A DNA stretch of 6,722 nt from UBA1543 sp964596375 (GTDB lineage: Bacteria > Pseudomonadota > Zetaproteobacteria > Mariprofundales > Mariprofundaceae): the NCBI GenBank assembly GCA_964596375.1, contig CAZQTO010000115.1, positions 1 to 6,722 of the forward strand, read 5' to 3'. Position numbers and translations under genes: made by a program. The notes under the pieces were generated by a model, which did no database searches, was not told the DNA's origin, and saw nothing but the letters and a program-made list of their open reading frames with translations. Below, one piece after another: positions 1 to 6,600 of the stretch; the first letter of the stretch is position 1, and every line of letters begins with the position of its first letter.

Positions 1-279
1 GGCGAACTGCTGGCCGCCATGGGCGAGGCCCGTCAGGTGCTGGTGATTTCGCATCTTCCGCAGGTGGCGGCATGCGCCGGACAGCAGGTGCATATCTTCA
101 AGGAAGAACGTCAGGGACGCACAGTCAGTGCGTTGAAAACCCTGAGCGATGCTGCACGCCAGGAAGAGCTGGCGCGCATGTTGGGCGGAGCCAATGAACG
201 AAGCCGGGAACATGCGCAGGAGATGCTGGCGCGCGGCGCGCAACGCAGCGCAGTTAAGTCCGGCGGAGCCGCGGCCTGA
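1..279 (+). CDS. recN: DNA repair protein RecN, C-terminal end (5' part outside window)
   Basis: This is the last 92 codons of an SMC-like ABC ATPase that acts early in recombinational repair of double-strand breaks in the cytoplasm. The frame is open from base 1, so the start and the Walker A, coiled-coil and Walker B parts lie to the left of the window. What is visible is the terminal ATPase strand and switch region: the segment VLVISHLPQVAACAG (about residues 13-27 of the visible part) carries the conserved switch histidine of RecN/SMC heads, followed by HIFKEERQGRTVSAL and the ARMLGGA motif near the end, all typical of RecN. The gene ends in TGA at 277-279, sharing its last base with the next gene's ATG, so the two are probably co-transcribed. 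The first in-frame ATG seen here (19) is internal and is not the start. The family call is firm; only completeness is unknown. Confidence 0.93.
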   Translation, partial: GELLAAMGEARQVLVISHLPQVAACAGQQVHIFKEERQGRTVSALKTLSDAARQEELARMLGGANERSREHAQEMLARGAQRSAVKSGGAAA

Positions 280-800
280 TGCAGCACAAGATCAGTGTGC
301 GTATGGCACGCATCGGAGATGTGGATGCGATCCATACTCTGCTACTGCCGTTTGCCGAAACCCACATCATCCTGCCACGCACGCGCGACGACCTTTTCCA
401 GCATCTGCAGGAATTTATCGTTGCCATCTACGATAAAGAGTTGGTCGGCGTCGTCGCTATGCACATCTATGGCTCGAATCTGGCTGAAATCCGCTCTCTG
501 GTGGTGCGCCCCGACATGCAGCGACATGGCATCGGCCACCTGCTCATCAAGGGCTGCGAAAAATGGGCGGTAAAACTAGGCGTGGCGCGCATCTTCGCCC
601 TGACCTATGTGCCCGATTTCTTCGCCAAGATGGGTTATCCACGCGTGCTTCGCGAAAGCCTGCCGCACAAGGTATGGACAGTGTGCGTGCATTGCGAGAA
701 GTTCACTGACTGTGATGAAGTCGCCGTGGAAAAACGCCTGTCCGATGCCCCCATCGAACCGATGAGCTTGCCGCCCATCATCGAGATTCACCAGGCCTGA
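279..800 (+). CDS. Single-domain GNAT acetyltransferase, argA-like (short N-acetylglutamate synthase type)
   Basis: This 173-residue cytoplasmic protein has one GNAT fold, which transfers acetyl from acetyl-CoA to an amine. Beta-1 is ISVRMARIGDVDAI (residues 5-18). The acetyl-CoA pyrophosphate loop is QRHGIG (81-86) after VVRPDM. The segment ALTYVPDFFAKMGYPRV (107-123) is the usual alpha-4/beta-7 region. The tail, SLPHKVWTVCVHCEKF (about 127-142) followed by the DCDEVA motif, matches from memory the signature of stand-alone N-acetylglutamate synthases that make the first intermediate of arginine synthesis, including three cysteines at 136, 139 and 145. It lacks the amino-acid-kinase domain of classical ArgA. 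The ATG at 279 is preferred because the later ATG at 303 would cut into beta-1; a weak GGAG lies at 265-268, 10 bases upstream, inside recN. The one-base overlap with recN suggests translational coupling. The acetyltransferase fold is near certain; glutamate as substrate is inferred from the tail motif. Confidence 0.88.
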   Translation: MQHKISVRMARIGDVDAIHTLLLPFAETHIILPRTRDDLFQHLQEFIVAIYDKELVGVVAMHIYGSNLAEIRSLVVRPDMQRHGIGHLLIKGCEKWAVKLGVARIFALTYVPDFFAKMGYPRVLRESLPHKVWTVCVHCEKFTDCDEVAVEKRLSDAPIEPMSLPPIIEIHQA

Positions 801-805
801 TTCGA

Positions 806-825
806 AACGCTTTCACCAAAGCGTT
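806..825. terminator. Perfect 8-bp hairpin between convergent genes, possible weak bidirectional terminator
   Basis: AACGCTTT (806-813), loop CACC, then AAAGCGTT (818-825) form a perfect inverted repeat in the 49-base gap between the stop codons of the convergent acetyltransferase and aldo/keto reductase genes. Its place is right for a shared terminator. The stem has only three G-C pairs and neither strand has a run of T after it (CATAGG on the + strand, TCGAATC on the - strand), so it is not a classical intrinsic terminator. It may mark the transcript ends or be processed RNA. Confidence 0.35.
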
Positions 826-849
826 CATAGGAAACAATCAATTGAAACC

Positions 850-1890
850 TTATGGACAGGGGTCGGGGTATTGCTGCTGAATCGCTTCGATGCCGGCAAG
901 AACCTCATTGGACAGGGAAAGACCCTTGGCTCCGATGTTCTCCCTGAGCTGTTGCATGCTGGTTGCACCAACAATACAGCTGGTCACAAAAGCTTGCTGC
1001 AGAATAAAGGCCAGCGCCATCTGTGCTGGCTGCAAGCCATGCTTTTGAGCGAGCTTCACATAGGCAGCCGTGGCGGCATCAGCCACAGGGCCAGAATAGC
1101 GGGTGTAGGTGGGAAACAAGGATAAGCGGCTACCGCTTGGCAACTGGCCACCAAGATATTTCCCGGACAACACGCCGAAGGCCAGGGGAGAGTAGGCAAG
1201 CAGGCCGACATCCTCACGGCAGGCGATCTCGGCCAGACCGACTTCGAAACTTCGGTTGAGCAGGCTGTAAGGGTTCTGGATGCTGGCGATGCGCGGCAGA
1301 CCAAGCGATTCGGATGCATGCAGGTGGCGCATCACACCCCAGGGGGTTTCATTGCTCACCCCGATATGCCGCACCTTGCCCTGCGTCACAAGTTGCTCAA
1401 GGGCACGCAGGGTTTCTTCGGGCGGTGTGAACGGCGTTTCATCCGCATGACGGTAAGCACGCTTGCCGAAAAAATTGGTATTACGATCCGGCCAATGGGT
1501 TTGATACAGATCGAGATGATCGGTTTGCAGGCGTGTGAGTGAACCCTCGCAGGCAGCGATGATATTCTTCGCATCCAGCCGCGACTGACCTTCCCTGATA
1601 TGCGGGCACCACGTGGTCGGCCCGGCAACCTTGGAGGCAAGCACTACCTTGTCACGATTGCCTGTTTGCTTGAACCACTCACCGATGATTTCCTCGGTCC
1701 TGCCGTAGGTTTCGGCTTTCGGCGGGATAGCATACAACTCGGCCGTATCGAAGAAGTTCACACCCTGCTCCAGGGCATAATCCATCTGCGCAAAGCCATC
1801 TTCCTGTGTGTTCTGTTCGCCCCAGGTCATGGTTCCCAGTGCGATGATGCTGACCTTCAGGCCGCTACGGCCAAGCTCTCTTTTTTGCAT
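850..1890 (-). CDS. tas: NADP(H)-dependent aldo/keto reductase, Tas family
   Basis: This 346-residue cytoplasmic oxidoreductase is a TIM-barrel aldo/keto reductase that reduces carbonyl compounds with NADPH; the physiological substrate of Tas is not established. The catalytic tetrad can be placed at Asp48 (NFFDTAELY), Tyr53, Lys87 (LASKVAG) and His132 (LYQTHWPDR). Family blocks seen in order are LGTMTWGEQNT (18-28), ELYAIPPKAET (51-61), HIGVSNETPWGVMRHLH (175-191), IQNPYSLLNRSFEVGLAEI (204-222), the phosphate-binding-loop region YSPLAFGVLSGKYL (233-246) and IVGATSMQQLREN (306-318). These match the E. coli Tas layout closely, and the length is what is usual for the family. The gene starts at ATG 1888-1890 with no clear Shine-Dalgarno, and stops with TAA at 850-852. 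It lies 31 bases downstream of the deacetylase gene on the same strand with no promoter or terminator I can recognise between them, so an operon is likely. Confidence 0.95.
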   Translation of the reverse strand: MQKRELGRSGLKVSIIALGTMTWGEQNTQEDGFAQMDYALEQGVNFFDTAELYAIPPKAETYGRTEEIIGEWFKQTGNRDKVVLASKVAGPTTWCPHIREGQSRLDAKNIIAACEGSLTRLQTDHLDLYQTHWPDRNTNFFGKRAYRHADETPFTPPEETLRALEQLVTQGKVRHIGVSNETPWGVMRHLHASESLGLPRIASIQNPYSLLNRSFEVGLAEIACREDVGLLAYSPLAFGVLSGKYLGGQLPSGSRLSLFPTYTRYSGPVADAATAAYVKLAQKHGLQPAQMALAFILQQAFVTSCIVGATSMQQLRENIGAKGLSLSNEVLAGIEAIQQQYPDPCP

Positions 1891-1921
1891 AGGCTTACGA
1901 TAACATGCTTAAGCCGAATGG

Positions 1922-2887
1922 TCACAGCAGAGCCTCCACAACCGCGCACCATGTGTTGGCCAGGTTCTGCAGCTTGTAGCCACCACCCCCGAGGGCCAGC
2001 AGTCGCCCTTTGCTGAACTCGTCGGCAATCCTGCGCAGGGATGTAGTGGCATGCGCATGCGCCAGCGGACTCAGGCGCAGGTGGGTGATGGGATCATTGG
2101 CAATCGAATCCGCACCGCATTGCAGGATGATGAATTCGGGACGGGTAGTACGGATAAAGGCCTCGGCCTGCTGCCATACGACCATAAAATCATCGTCGTT
2201 CGCACCCGGCGGCAGCGGCAGGTTGAGCTTGCTGCCAAGCGCCTCCCCCTTGCCTGTTTCGTTGGCAAACCCGCTACCGGGATAAAGAAAAGTTCCATCC
2301 TCATGCACATCGGCAATGCTCACATCAGGGTCGGACTCAAAAGCGTAAAACACGCCATCGCCGTGGTGCGCATCAATGTCGACATAGGCAATGCGCGACA
2401 GCCCATGCACCTGTTTCAAATGTTCGATCAGAATGCCGCAATCGTTGAATACGCAGAAACCTGCTGCCGCATCGCGCCTGGCATGATGCAGACCGGCAAT
2501 CGGCACAAAGGCATGCCGCGCCTCAGCGCGCATCAATCGGTCTGCCGCATCCAGCACGCTACCGGCAACACTCGAGGCAGCCTCGAACATGCCCTTGAAG
2601 GCCGGTGTATCACCCATATCGAGAAAGCCCTCGCCGATTTGCGACAGCCGTTTGACCCGCTCGATGTAAGCGGCGGTATGAAAGCGCCCGATATCCTGCT
2701 CCGATGCCTGACATGGCAGGACGACGGTAACCCGCTTATCCAGACCCTGCCGCACCGCCTCATCCCAGAAGGCAGCCATGCGCTGCGGGCCAAAAGGGTG
2801 ATCGTTGCCGAAACCGTAACGCGCCAGTGCCTCGCCGATATACACCAGCGTTGACCCTTGGCTTTTTATCCCTGCTTTCCTGTGCAT
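1922..2887 (-). CDS. Histone deacetylase superfamily amidohydrolase (AcuC/HDAC-like)
   Basis: The 321-residue cytoplasmic protein has the arginase/deacetylase fold and should hydrolyse an acylated amine with one bound zinc. Counting from the ATG at 2885-2887: DHPFGPQR (29-36) is the N-terminal family motif; His134 and His135 (GLHHARRDAAAGFCVFND) are the charge-relay pair; Asp172 and His174 (YVDIDAHHGDG) and Asp260 (QCGADSIANDP) are zinc ligands; Tyr304 of GGGGY is the transition-state tyrosine. All key residues are present, so the enzyme should be active. Bacterial members act on acetyl-CoA synthetase (AcuC), acetylpolyamines or other amides; nothing here picks one. The frame is open further upstream, to 3175, but that part is antisense to the neighbouring TerB-like gene and lacks family character, so I reject it. 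The chosen ATG has no good Shine-Dalgarno. GTG at 2843-2845, with AAGG about 10 bases upstream, would give a protein starting VYIGEALARYG and is a real alternative. Confidence 0.92.
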   Translation of the reverse strand: MHRKAGIKSQGSTLVYIGEALARYGFGNDHPFGPQRMAAFWDEAVRQGLDKRVTVVLPCQASEQDIGRFHTAAYIERVKRLSQIGEGFLDMGDTPAFKGMFEAASSVAGSVLDAADRLMRAEARHAFVPIAGLHHARRDAAAGFCVFNDCGILIEHLKQVHGLSRIAYVDIDAHHGDGVFYAFESDPDVSIADVHEDGTFLYPGSGFANETGKGEALGSKLNLPLPPGANDDDFMVVWQQAEAFIRTTRPEFIILQCGADSIANDPITHLRLSPLAHAHATTSLRRIADEFSKGRLLALGGGGYKLQNLANTWCAVVEALL

Positions 2888-2942
2888 GTGCCAAGTGTAG
2901 ACGCTGTGTGCTAAGCTGGCCGCAAAGCAATGCGGAGTGGAT
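2888..2942. promoter_or_regulatory. Divergent intergenic region, presumed promoters for the deacetylase and TerB-like genes
   Basis: These 55 bases separate two divergent start codons and so should hold, or border, promoters for both directions. On the + strand TGCTAAGCT (2909-2917) resembles an extended -10, with GTGCCA (2888-2893) as a poor -35 at an 18-base spacing; this would put transcription start about 20 bases before the TerB-like ATG. On the - strand TACACT (complement of 2894-2899) is a plausible -10 but has no -35 at the right distance, and would start transcription almost at the deacetylase ATG. All these matches are weak and could be chance; the location is the main support. Confidence 0.3.
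2934..2937 (+). promoter_or_regulatory. Shine-Dalgarno GGAG that decides the TerB-like start
   Basis: GGAG lies 5 bases before the ATG at 2943. The in-frame GTG at 2937-2939 overlaps this site by one base and so cannot use it, which favours the ATG as the true start. Confidence 0.6.
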
Positions 2943-3392
2943 ATGATCAAGCGACTGAAAAAAATATTCTCGGGCACGGCTAATGAACCGCGGCGAGGCC
3001 ACGAACACGACATCGAGCTGGCCGTCGCAGCCCTGATGGTCGAAGTGATGATGATGGACGGCAGGCTGGATGCCGCCGAACACAGCGTGATTTCGATCCA
3101 GCTGCAACAGCGATTCAATCTTCCCATCGAGGAAGTCGACAGCCTCATCAAACGAGCCACGAGCGAGGCGGACAAGGCACACGATCTCTACCAGTTCACC
3201 TCGCGCATCATCAAGGGCTACCCCATCAACCAACGCACCGACATTGTGCGCGAGCTGTGGCGCGTGGCCATGGCCGACGGGCATGTGGACGCCTATGAAG
3301 AACAACTGATTCGCCGCATCGCCGAGCTGATCGGTGTGCATCATCAGCATTTCATCGGCGCCAAGATTCAGGCGCGACAGGAGGCATCATGA
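2943..3392 (+). CDS. TerB-family (tellurite-resistance fold) protein
   Basis: This 149-residue all-helical protein has the TerB/DjlA-N fold. After a short basic start (MIKRLKKIFSG) and a charged linker, the TerB domain runs from about residue 22 to 140. It has the duplicated acidic motif of the family, DGRLDAAE (39-46) and DGHVDAYE (112-119), each in a helix-turn context preceded by hydrophobic residues (VEVMMM and WRVAMA); these acidic pairs are the presumed metal-binding site. No signal peptide or membrane segment is seen. The fold is known from tellurite-resistance operons, but many lone copies like this one have no proven tie to tellurite, and no other ter gene is present here, so resistance should not be assumed. 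The stop codon overlaps the dodecin start as ATGA, implying coupled translation. Confidence 0.85.
   Translation: MIKRLKKIFSGTANEPRRGHEHDIELAVAALMVEVMMMDGRLDAAEHSVISIQLQQRFNLPIEEVDSLIKRATSEADKAHDLYQFTSRIIKGYPINQRTDIVRELWRVAMADGHVDAYEEQLIRRIAELIGVHHQHFIGAKIQARQEAS
3379..3384 (+). promoter_or_regulatory. Strong Shine-Dalgarno AGGAGG for the dodecin gene
   Basis: A full AGGAGG sits inside the last codons of the TerB-like gene, 4 bases before the dodecin ATG at 3389. Dodecin should therefore be translated efficiently in its own right as well as by coupling. Confidence 0.75.
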
Positions 3393-3598
3393 GTACCCAT
3401 GTATATAAGTCTATTGAGCTAACCGGTTCTTCGCCCGATGGCATCCAGCCGGCCATCGAGAATGCCATTAGCCGTGCCGGACAGACCATTCACAACCTGC
3501 GCTGGTTCGAGGTTATGGAAACACGCGGCCATATCGAAGGCGGCAACATCGCCCACTGGCAGGTCACGCTGAAAGCCGGCTTCAGGCTGGATGAATAA
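3389..3598 (+). CDS. Dodecin, flavin-binding dodecameric storage protein
   Basis: This 69-residue protein, the normal length for dodecins, forms in known members a hollow 12-mer that binds flavin pairs and buffers free FMN or riboflavin in the cytoplasm. The family pattern is complete: strand VYKSIELTGSSPDG (5-18), the single helix IQPAIENAISRAGQTI (19-34), then LRWFEVMETRGHI (37-49), IAHWQVTLKAGF (54-65) and RLDE at the end. Trp39 in RWFEV corresponds to the tryptophan that stacks on the isoalloxazine ring in studied dodecins, and Arg46 in ETRG fits the Thermus-type subgroup, which shares the WFEV and RG signature. The start is well supported by AGGAGG. It overlaps the TerB-like gene by 4 bases and is followed by the NAD-glutamate dehydrogenase, so the three may form one transcript. 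Confidence 0.94.
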   Translation: MSTHVYKSIELTGSSPDGIQPAIENAISRAGQTIHNLRWFEVMETRGHIEGGNIAHWQVTLKAGFRLDE

Positions 3599-3629
3599 CA
3601 CGCCCGATGCGTAAGCACGGCAAGGCTTG

Positions 3630-3651
3630 AAGGACTACAATGGGCTCATGA
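3630..3651 (+). promoter_or_regulatory. Three-codon ORF (M-G-S-stop) with its own Shine-Dalgarno, overlapping the glutamate dehydrogenase start
   Basis: AAGGA at 3630-3634 sits 5 bases before ATG 3640-3642, which opens ATG GGC TCA TGA. The stop TGA at 3649-3651 overlaps the dehydrogenase ATG (3648-3650) as ATGA. The same AAGGA is 13 bases from the dehydrogenase ATG, which is too far for ideal use. The arrangement suggests that ribosomes may load at the tiny frame and re-initiate on the long gene. It may equally be chance, or the dehydrogenase may start at another codon such as the in-frame TTG at 3627. Confidence 0.3.
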
Positions 3652-6600
3652 GAGAACTCCGCAGGCAACTCATCGATTTCCTCACCAGGACACGCAGGGA
3701 GCAGCGACTACACCTGCCGGAACCCCGGCTGGCAGCCCTTCTGGTCGGTGACCTGCTCGATCTTCTGCTCCAGCCTGCCGAACAACACACCTCGATGCGC
3801 TCGCACAGCATCACCCACGACAACCTGCACCGTCACGTATTCACCATTCGCTGCCCCGATCAGGCCTTCTATCTCGATGCAGTCAAAGGCTATCTGGCCA
3901 AACGCAATGTCCAGCCGATCGAACTGCAGGCCCTCGTATTTCGCCTGCAGCGCGATACGCATGGTCGGGCACAGAACATCCTGCATCCGGATAAGCATGA
4001 TCCTGACAACGCCATGTTCATTGCCGTGCATGTCTCGGCCACCACCTCCCCTGATGCAGAACCTCTGGCCCGCGATCTGGATGCCGTACTCAAGGCTGTG
4101 GATGCCTCGGTGCGCGATTTCCCGACCATGCACAACGCGCTGGGCGATATGGCAAAGCTGCTGGCCACAGACAAGCCGGAAAGTGCCGAACTGCTGCACT
4201 GGCTCAATGCCGACCGCTACATCTGCTTCGGGCTGTTGCCTGAAGGGGGTGTGAATGAAAAGGGGGGGGATGAAGGGGGTCTGGATGACGAGAGACTGCC
4301 GGCCCGGCCGCTTGGCGCCTTCCGCAATCGCGCTGTACTGCACCGTTTGGCGCATGGCCTGAACCAAGAGGTCGAGGCCCTTCCACCGGCCACTCGACAA
4401 GGCCTTGAGTGGCTGCATATACCGGCCTGCCAGGACTTTCTTTACAGCCCGGTCCCCGTCAAGCTGGTACGCATCTGCTGGAAAACCCCCAAGGGCTTGC
4501 GCAGCGCGCTCCTTCTCGGCTATTTCTCGCGCAGTGCCCGCTATGCCAATGCCAGCCAGGTGCCATTATTGCGCAAGCACTGGCAGGTACTTCTGCAACA
4601 AGCGCTGATGATCGAGTCGGCGTTTTATCGTCGCGAAATCCGCACCCTGTTCGACCGCCTGCCCAAATCACTGCTGTTGTCTGTCCCGCCGCGCCAATGG
4701 CTGGCACCCTTGAAAGCCTTCTCCGATCTGACCGGACTGGTACAAACACACGCCATACTGTTCACGCCGAAACCGGGAAGCATGCAAATGATTGTCGCCA
4801 GCCTGCCCGCCGACCGCTTCGGCCCCAATGTGCTGGCCATCATCGAGCAGCACCTGGCGGGACTCGGGCTTCACCTGCACGGCCACGAATCCTTCGGAGC
4901 CGGCAGCCACCGCATTGTTGTGCTCGGCTGTACGGGCCAGGCTCGAAAGAGTGCAGAGGTAGCTGCTGCCGTACAGGAGTCGGTTATCTTCTGGAAGGAT
5001 CGGGCCAGAACACATGTGTTGCGCAATGCCAAGCAATTGAATGTGCCGGAAGCCCTGACTCGCCTGCTTCGACTGCCGCCGGTTTATCAGAACCTCTTCC
5101 CGCCGGAACAATTTGTCGACGATATCCGGGCTCTAGACTGGGTGGCGCAGTTTCACCGCATCCGCGTGCATGTTCGATCAGTTGCCGGGGGTGTCGACAT
5201 CCAGATACTCGCCCCGACGGCATTGCCGCTCGGTCACGTGGTATCCAGCGTGCAGTCCTTCGGCCTGACGGCGATGCGCGAGGCTGTCGTCGAATTCAGT
5301 GAGGACGGCTCTCCCCTGTATCTGAGCAGCCTCACCTGCCGCTATGCGAACGAGCTCAGCCGCGATGCCATTGGCCGCCTCACACTGGCGCTGAATCAGG
5401 TATTTAACGATGAGGCTGAAAACGGGCCCCTCAATGCTCTGGTCTTGTCCGCCGCTCTCGATATCCAGCAGGTCGCTGTGCTGGCCGCCCTGCGCAATCA
5501 TGTGGTGCAACTCCTGCCCGATGCCGCCCCGCTGATGATGACCGAGATGCTTAACCGGCACCCGGAGACCGTTGCACGCTTGTACCGCATGTTCGAGGCA
5601 CGCCACCGGCCGGCCATGCCGGGAACTTATGTGGGCCAAGCCAGGCTGGAATTCGACAAAGCCATGGAGTCTGTCACCAGCCTGACCGACGATCACTGGT
5701 TCCGCGCCCTGGCCGAGCTGGTGGAGGCCGGTCTGCGCACCAATGCCTATGCCCGCACCGCCAACGATCCGGTGGCCATCAAGATTGATCCGAAGCTTGT
5801 CAGCTATGCGCCGAAGCCTGTTCCCTATCGTGAAATCTTCGTGCACGGCGTACATGTCGAGGGCGTGCATCTGCGCGGCGGCCCTATTGCGCGCGGCGGC
5901 CTGCGCTATTCCGACCGGCCGGCAGATTTCCGCACCGAGGTGCTGGAGCTGATGGCCACGCAAACGGTGAAGAACGGGCAGATCGTGCCGACAGGTGCCA
6001 AGGGCGGCTTTGTGCTGCGCAATCGGGAGAATCCCGATGAAGCCTTTGTGCAGGCGCAATACCGCAGCTTCATACGCAGCCTGCTGCGGCTGAGCGACAA
6101 CATCGTGGATGGGAAGCTGTGCCCACCGGCCGACATCAGGATTGCCCCGGCGGATGCCAACGATCCCTATCTGGTGGTGGCTGCCGATAAGGGGACGGCA
6201 CGCTATTCTGATCTGGCCAATGCGCAGGCGCTTGAGGCCGGCTTCTGGCTGGGTGATGCCTTTGCCAGCGGCGGCCGGCACGGCTACGACCACAAGGCCA
6301 TCGGCATCACCGCGCGCGGCGCATGGGTGTGTGCCGCGCAGCATCTGGCCGCCCTGGGGCGCGATGCCTATAACGATGTCATCTCCGTGGTCGGCATCGG
6401 CGATATGGGCGGCGATGTGTTCGGCAACGGCATGCTGCTCAATGCGCATATGCATCTGCTCGCTGCCTTCAACCATCAGCATATCTTCCTCGATCCGCAG
6501 CCCGAAGCGGTGGCAGCCTTTGCCGAGCGCAAGCGATTGTTCGATGCGCGCCTGGGTTGGGGTGACTACAACGAAGCCTGCATCAGCGAGGGCGGTGGCG

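Noticed and set aside
1892..1915. Inverted repeat GGCTTA ... TAAGCC between the deacetylase and tas genes as a terminator or operator
   Set aside because: Six base pairs around a 12-base loop with no T run is within chance expectation, and it lies within a likely operon.
1600..2016. 138-residue ORF on the + strand crossing the tas/deacetylase junction
   Set aside because: It is antisense to two well-supported genes and has no recognisable motif.
2051..2854. 267-residue ORF on the + strand as a gene
   Set aside because: It is the codon-aligned antisense shadow of the deacetylase gene, whose catalytic residues are all in the opposite strand.
2888..3175. N-terminal extension of the deacetylase frame
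   Set aside because: These 96 codons overlap the TerB-like gene on the other strand, are Ser-rich without family similarity, and lie before the natural start of the deacetylase fold.
2943..3392. Tellurite-resistance operon
   Set aside because: Only one TerB-fold gene is present, with no terA, terC, terD, terE or terZ neighbour, so a resistance role is not supported.
3599..3647. Riboswitch or terminator between dodecin and the dehydrogenase
   Set aside because: Only 49 bases, with no stable stem followed by T residues; the short AAGC ... GCTT pairing is too weak. A flavin or glutamine riboswitch would not fit in this length.
4409..5302. 297-residue ORF on the + strand as a gene
   Set aside because: It is a shifted frame inside the dehydrogenase gene, rich in Arg, Pro, Ala and Cys, with no recognisable domain.
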